Of a DNA stretch of 39,337 nt, positions 35,258-39,337 are shown in pieces. This DNA is from Saccoglossus kowalevskii (Eukaryota; Hemichordata; Enteropneusta; Harrimaniidae). The stretch lies in assembly GCF_000003605.2 (NCBI RefSeq), contig NW_003111989.1:24387-63723 (forward strand), written 5' to 3'. The position numbers and the translations under genes were made by a program. The first letter of the stretch is position 1; every line of letters starts with the position of its first letter. The notes under the pieces were generated by a model. That model searched no databases, had not been told where the DNA came from, and worked only from the letters and a program-made list of their open reading frames with translations.

Positions 35258-37052
35258 ACATACAAACTTATATACAGACTAATACTCAAAACTGTGTGCT
35301 AAGCACGTGGGAGGCAAAATGAATGTTCACAACAAAATATAGTCAATGTTTACGTGTCAGCAAAAAATTGCCACCACTAAAAAAGTGGCTTATGGCCTGA
35401 CCCATGAGTTGGTTAGTATTCATACGATGCTTGCTAAAAAAAATATTGTATGTGTATTTTAAGCATGGAAATGTTGACAGTTTGAACCAAGTAACATTCA
35501 AACGTCTAGACATCGCGAGCTTAGCTGAAATGCCACCAACCGCTTGTCTGACAATGTGCTAATTACAGTAAATCGTGCTTAATCATATTTACTAGTTTCG
35601 TTATTATTGTCTTATTTCCCATCAAGAAACGCTAATTAAACAATTAATTAAACAACGTAAAAATACAGATAACAAATAATGCGAATAATTGTATCAATTT
35701 CAAATAAATAATGACCATTTTTTCCTTTTCATGGAGGAACCACTTCCTGATTATTCTGGTTGAATGTAGTTAGTGGGAAGGTGCTTTTCAGGATGGGAGT
35801 TTTTATTTCCATCCTAAAGCGGGAGGGTCGTCACCTTCGCACGCGCGGGAATTGAGTCTCAAGCGACGATAACAACACACGCTAAAACGCAAAGGCTCAT
35901 GGGTAGACGCTTGTTTGTAAACAATGACACATTATGGCCACCTGACGCATGCGCAGGTGTCGACTCCCCCACTTTAACTATCTAACACTTTGTAACAAAG
36001 GGGCATAACAAAGGGCTTCACATGAGGTTCTAACAAGGGGCCTATCCAGGGAGTCCAACAAGGCAAATAAAATGTCTTTCGTTCCTTCAGAATGTATTAC
36101 ACGGTCTCCGGGAAATGGTGTTTAAGTTGCCCAAACTATTCATGTGAATGCCCCAGTCCTCGTCACCCTTTTCATCTGCTCCTCCCCTATGTTGTAATTG
36201 GAAATGTAGCTGGCCAATTTGTGTACACCACTAAAATAGCGGATAACGAGGTCAATGGTTTAGATTTGTGTTTATAATATCTCTCGCACCGTAATAGTAA
36301 GTGCGTTTCATTCCCTAGGGGCTGGGATTGTGATGGGATTGTGTGTCAGTGGGGTTTTGATAAACACTGAGCTGTTACTCTCATAAATTGTCTTATTAAA
36401 TATCTCTATTTTATAATTTTGCGCTCTTCACAATTAAAATGTTCAATTAATTACGTAATGATGTAATAAAGGTTCAACATTGAACAAATATGTAACCGTA
36501 ATTGTGATGAGAATTTTGTACATGCATGATGAAATATATAAATAATTCAGTTTGTCTACATTGGGGGTACAAGCATGCCTGGGCAGATTTCATTCAAACT
36601 TGGCATTGATATCGATATGACGATTTGCTGATGCAAATTTCGTTTGCGATTTTAATCAAAATGATCAACTGGGAATTACACTTTTATATATATGTGAGGT
36701 ACACTTTTATAAATATTGTCTAACATTTAGTACAATCGACAATGACTTGTAACGCAGTAATTTGGGGGTAAGTCTGGGTTATTTACATTGATTTGAATTA
36801 TAATGAACCACAGTTATATTCGGTATCCCCGCACATGAATGTATCCTGATAGACATACACAAAATTAGGCTTCCCCTTGACTCCGAGTACTGTGACATAC
36901 TCGCATGTAAAATTAAACTTTGTGTAAAATATCAATAAAATCTAACATTACATGTAATTGCTACTTGTGCTTCACTGCTATATTTAACGCCATATAACGA
37001 CACTAATTACACTCATTTTTTTCATTTATATCATAAAAATGTAGTCGTAAAA

Positions 37053-37056
<4 letters not shown>
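35258..37056. other. Non-coding stretch between the 30-bp array and the AT microsatellite
   Basis: No recognisable gene. The part at 35800-35965 is richer in CpG and contains CACCTG, CGCATGCG and CAGGTG in a nearly perfect palindrome at 35939-35959, a promoter-like motif set. The rest is AT-rich with no visible structure. Confidence 0.4.
35939..35959. promoter_or_regulatory. Palindromic E-box/NRF1-like motif
   Basis: CACCTG, one A, the palindrome CGCATGCG, then CAGGTG. The core resembles the NRF1 site (GCGCATGCGC) and the arms are E-boxes of the ZEB/Snail type. Function is inferred. Confidence 0.35.

Positions 37057-37096
<40 letters not shown>
37057..37096. repeat. AT dinucleotide microsatellite
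   Basis: About 19 uninterrupted AT units. Confidence 0.95.
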
Positions 37097-37098
<2 letters not shown>

Positions 37099-37436
37099 AA
37101 ATTTTAAGAGAAAATCAGGTCTTGGTGTTGGTGCCTAACTGCGCACTTAGCTATAAATCATCCTATTTTAGGAAGTAGATTACTTGGTATAAATTATTCT
37201 GTATTCAGTGTGATCGATAAGTCTCTAGTGATATTGAAATAACGGAGTAATCTATTTAAAAGGCAATTTATATCCAGAAATTGTCATAATTTTATCCTCA
37301 ATATGAATTGGGATTCATTTAATACAATAACCATGAGTTATTGTATTCATATGAAACCCGAGTTCTCGTTAAAGCTGCAATTGACCAGAAATGTCGACTG
37401 CCAAACGTCGTCAAATTACAACCATAACTATTATGT
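37097..37436. other. Unique spacer before the 43-bp array
   Basis: About 340 AT-rich bases with no frame or motif that I recognise. Confidence 0.5.
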
Positions 37437-39337
37437 GCTCAACCATCGTGGTAAGTAACATGCTCATTACCAAAACCACTGCTAACCATCGTGGTGAGTA
37501 ACATGCTCATTACCAATACCACTGCTAACCATCATGGTGAATAACATACGCATTACCAATTCCGTTGCTAACCATCATGGACAGTAACATGCTCATTACC
37601 AATACCACTACTAACCATCGTGGTAGGTAACATGCTCATTACGAATACCACTGCTGACAATCGTGGTGAGTAACATGCTCATTACCAATACCACTGCTGA
37701 CCATCGTGGTGAGTAACATGCTCATTACCAATACCACTGTTGACCATCGTGGTGAGTAACATGCTCATTACCAATATCGTTGCTAACCATCATACCGCTG
37801 CCGACCATCGTGGTGAGTGACATACTCATGACCAATACCGTTGCTAACCATCATGGTGAGTAACATGCTCATTGCCAATACCGTTGCTAACCATCGTGGT
37901 GAGTAATATGCTCACTGCCAATACCGTTGCTAACCACCGTGGTGAGTACCATGCTCATTACCAATACCGTTGCTAACCATCGTGGTGAGTAACATGCTCA
38001 ATACCAATACCACTGCTGACCATCGTGGTGAGTAACATGCTCATTACCAATACCACTGCTAACCATCATGGTGAATAACATACGCATTACCAATTCCGTT
38101 GCTAACCATCATGGACAGTAACATGCTCATTACCAATACCACTACTAACCATCGTGGTAAGTAACATGCTCATTACCAATACTATAGCTAACCATCGTGG
38201 TGAGTAACATGCTCATTACCAAGGCCGTTGCTGAACATCGTGGTGAGTGACATACTCATTACCAATACCGTTGCTAACCATCATGGTGAGTAACATACTC
38301 ATTACCAATACCGTTGCTAACCATCGTGGCGAGTAACATGCACATTGCCAATACGGTTGCTAACCACCGTGGTGAGTAACATGCTCATTAGCAATAACAC
38401 TACTAACCATCGTGGTAAGAAACATGCTCATTAACAACACCACTGCTGACCATCGCGGTGAGTAACATGCTCATTACCAATATCGTTGATAACCATCATG
38501 GTGAGCAACATGCTCATTACCAATATCGTTGCTAACCATCATGGTGAGTAACATGCTCATTACCAATATCGTTGCTAACCATCATGGTGAGTAACATGCT
38601 CATTACCAATACCACTATTAACCATCGTGGTGAGTAACATACTCATTACCAATACCACAGTAAAAATCATGGTGAGTAACATGCTCATTGGCAATATCGT
38701 TGCTAACTCTCATGGTTAGTAACATGCTCATTCAAAATAACACTGCTAACCATTGTGGTGAGTAACATGCTCCTTACCAATTCCATTGCTAACCATCGTG
38801 GTGAGTACCATGCTCATTACCAATACCACTACTAACCATCGTGGTAATTAACATGCTCATTACCAATACCGTTGCTAACCATCATAGTGAGTAACATGCT
38901 CATTACCAATACCACTGCTGACCATCTTGGTGCGTAATATACTCATTACCAATACCGCTGCTAACCATCACGGTGAATAACATACTCATTACAAATACAA
39001 CTGCTAACCATCGTGGTCAGTAACATGCTCAATACCAATACCACTGCTGACCATCGTGGTGAGTACCATGCTCATTACCAATAACAATGCTAACCATCAT
39101 GGTGAATAACTTACGCATTACCAATTCCGTTGCTAACCATCATGGACAGTAACATGCTCATTACCAATACCACTACTAACCATCGTGGTAAGTAACATGC
39201 TCATTACCAGTACCACTGCTGACCATCGTGGTGAGTAACATGCTCATTACCAATACCATTGCTAACCATCGTGGTGAGTAACATGCTCATTACCAAGGCT
39301 GTTGCTGACCATCGTGGTGAGTGACACACTCATTACC
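37437..39337 (+). repeat. 43-bp minisatellite, about 44 units, continues past the window
   Basis: Units carry ACCATCGTGGTGAGTAACAT followed by GCTCATTACCAATACC and a short variable part. The period is 43, so no frame stays open. One unit near 37790 has lost 25 bases. Blocks of diverged units recur: the pair containing CATACGCATTACCAATTCC appears near 37533, 38067 and 39098 (offsets of 12 units plus the short one, then 24 units). Another block near 37931 recurs 430 bases later, which is ten units. Most units include the dyad ACCAT-N-ATGGT or its G/T variant and a GGTGAGTA string. Confidence 0.95.

Noticed and set aside
34728..35282. 184-codon frame with 10-residue repeats
   Set aside because: Explained by the 30-bp array. 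There is no unique coding sequence on either side.
37437..39337. CRISPR-like regular repeats
   Set aside because: Units are contiguous and diverged, with no conserved repeat plus unique spacer pattern, and the DNA is eukaryotic.

Overview
The window is AT-rich nuclear DNA of an animal, most likely a marine invertebrate; I cannot name the species. The evidence is a split gene with GT-AG introns of 3 to 9 kb and extracellular CUB and LDLa domains, a decayed Maverick/Polinton (adintovirus-like) element, and an unusual density of mini- and microsatellites. There is no bacterial gene organisation, and I recognise no rRNA, tRNA or CRISPR array.

Layout. Positions 1-5343 hold a plus-strand Polinton relic. 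Its order is protein-primed family B DNA polymerase, a stub of the packaging ATPase, a small basic pX-like protein, a conserved Polinton protein of unknown function, and a DDE integrase with a chromodomain. All are broken by stops and frameshifts, and the chromodomain runs straight into a 24-bp tandem array. Positions 5344-7370 are non-coding. Positions 7391-8680 hold a 34-copy, 39-bp minisatellite whose unit is built almost entirely of short dyads.

Positions 10385-32932 carry the one gene I can assemble, on the minus strand. Four exons, all joined by phase-1 introns, give a predicted 351-residue type I membrane protein: signal peptide (32836-32932), CUB domain (23143-23580), LDLa domain (13930-14052), then a transmembrane helix and a His/Asn/Pro/Ser-rich tail (10385-10782). 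The coding lengths (97+438+123+398) sum to exactly 352 codons including the stop. The CUB, LDLa and membrane exons are secure. The signal-peptide exon is inferred from its start context, hydrophobic core, consensus donor and matching phase. The architecture resembles a reduced NETO/LEV-10 or LRP12-type protein.

Its introns contain several tandem repeats (54 bp, 40 bp, about 20 bp, AAAT and a CA/GT tract 60 nt past the CUB exon donor), hairpins and small MITE-like elements. Downstream on the plus strand are a 30-bp array (34741-35257) with a 120-bp higher-order period and a 43-bp array (37437 to the window end).

The most interesting points are the assembled CUB-LDLa-TM gene, the dyad-built 39-bp satellite with hairpin-deletion units, the Polinton chromodomain captured into a tandem array, and a run of CACGTG boxes through and around the 3' half of the gene.
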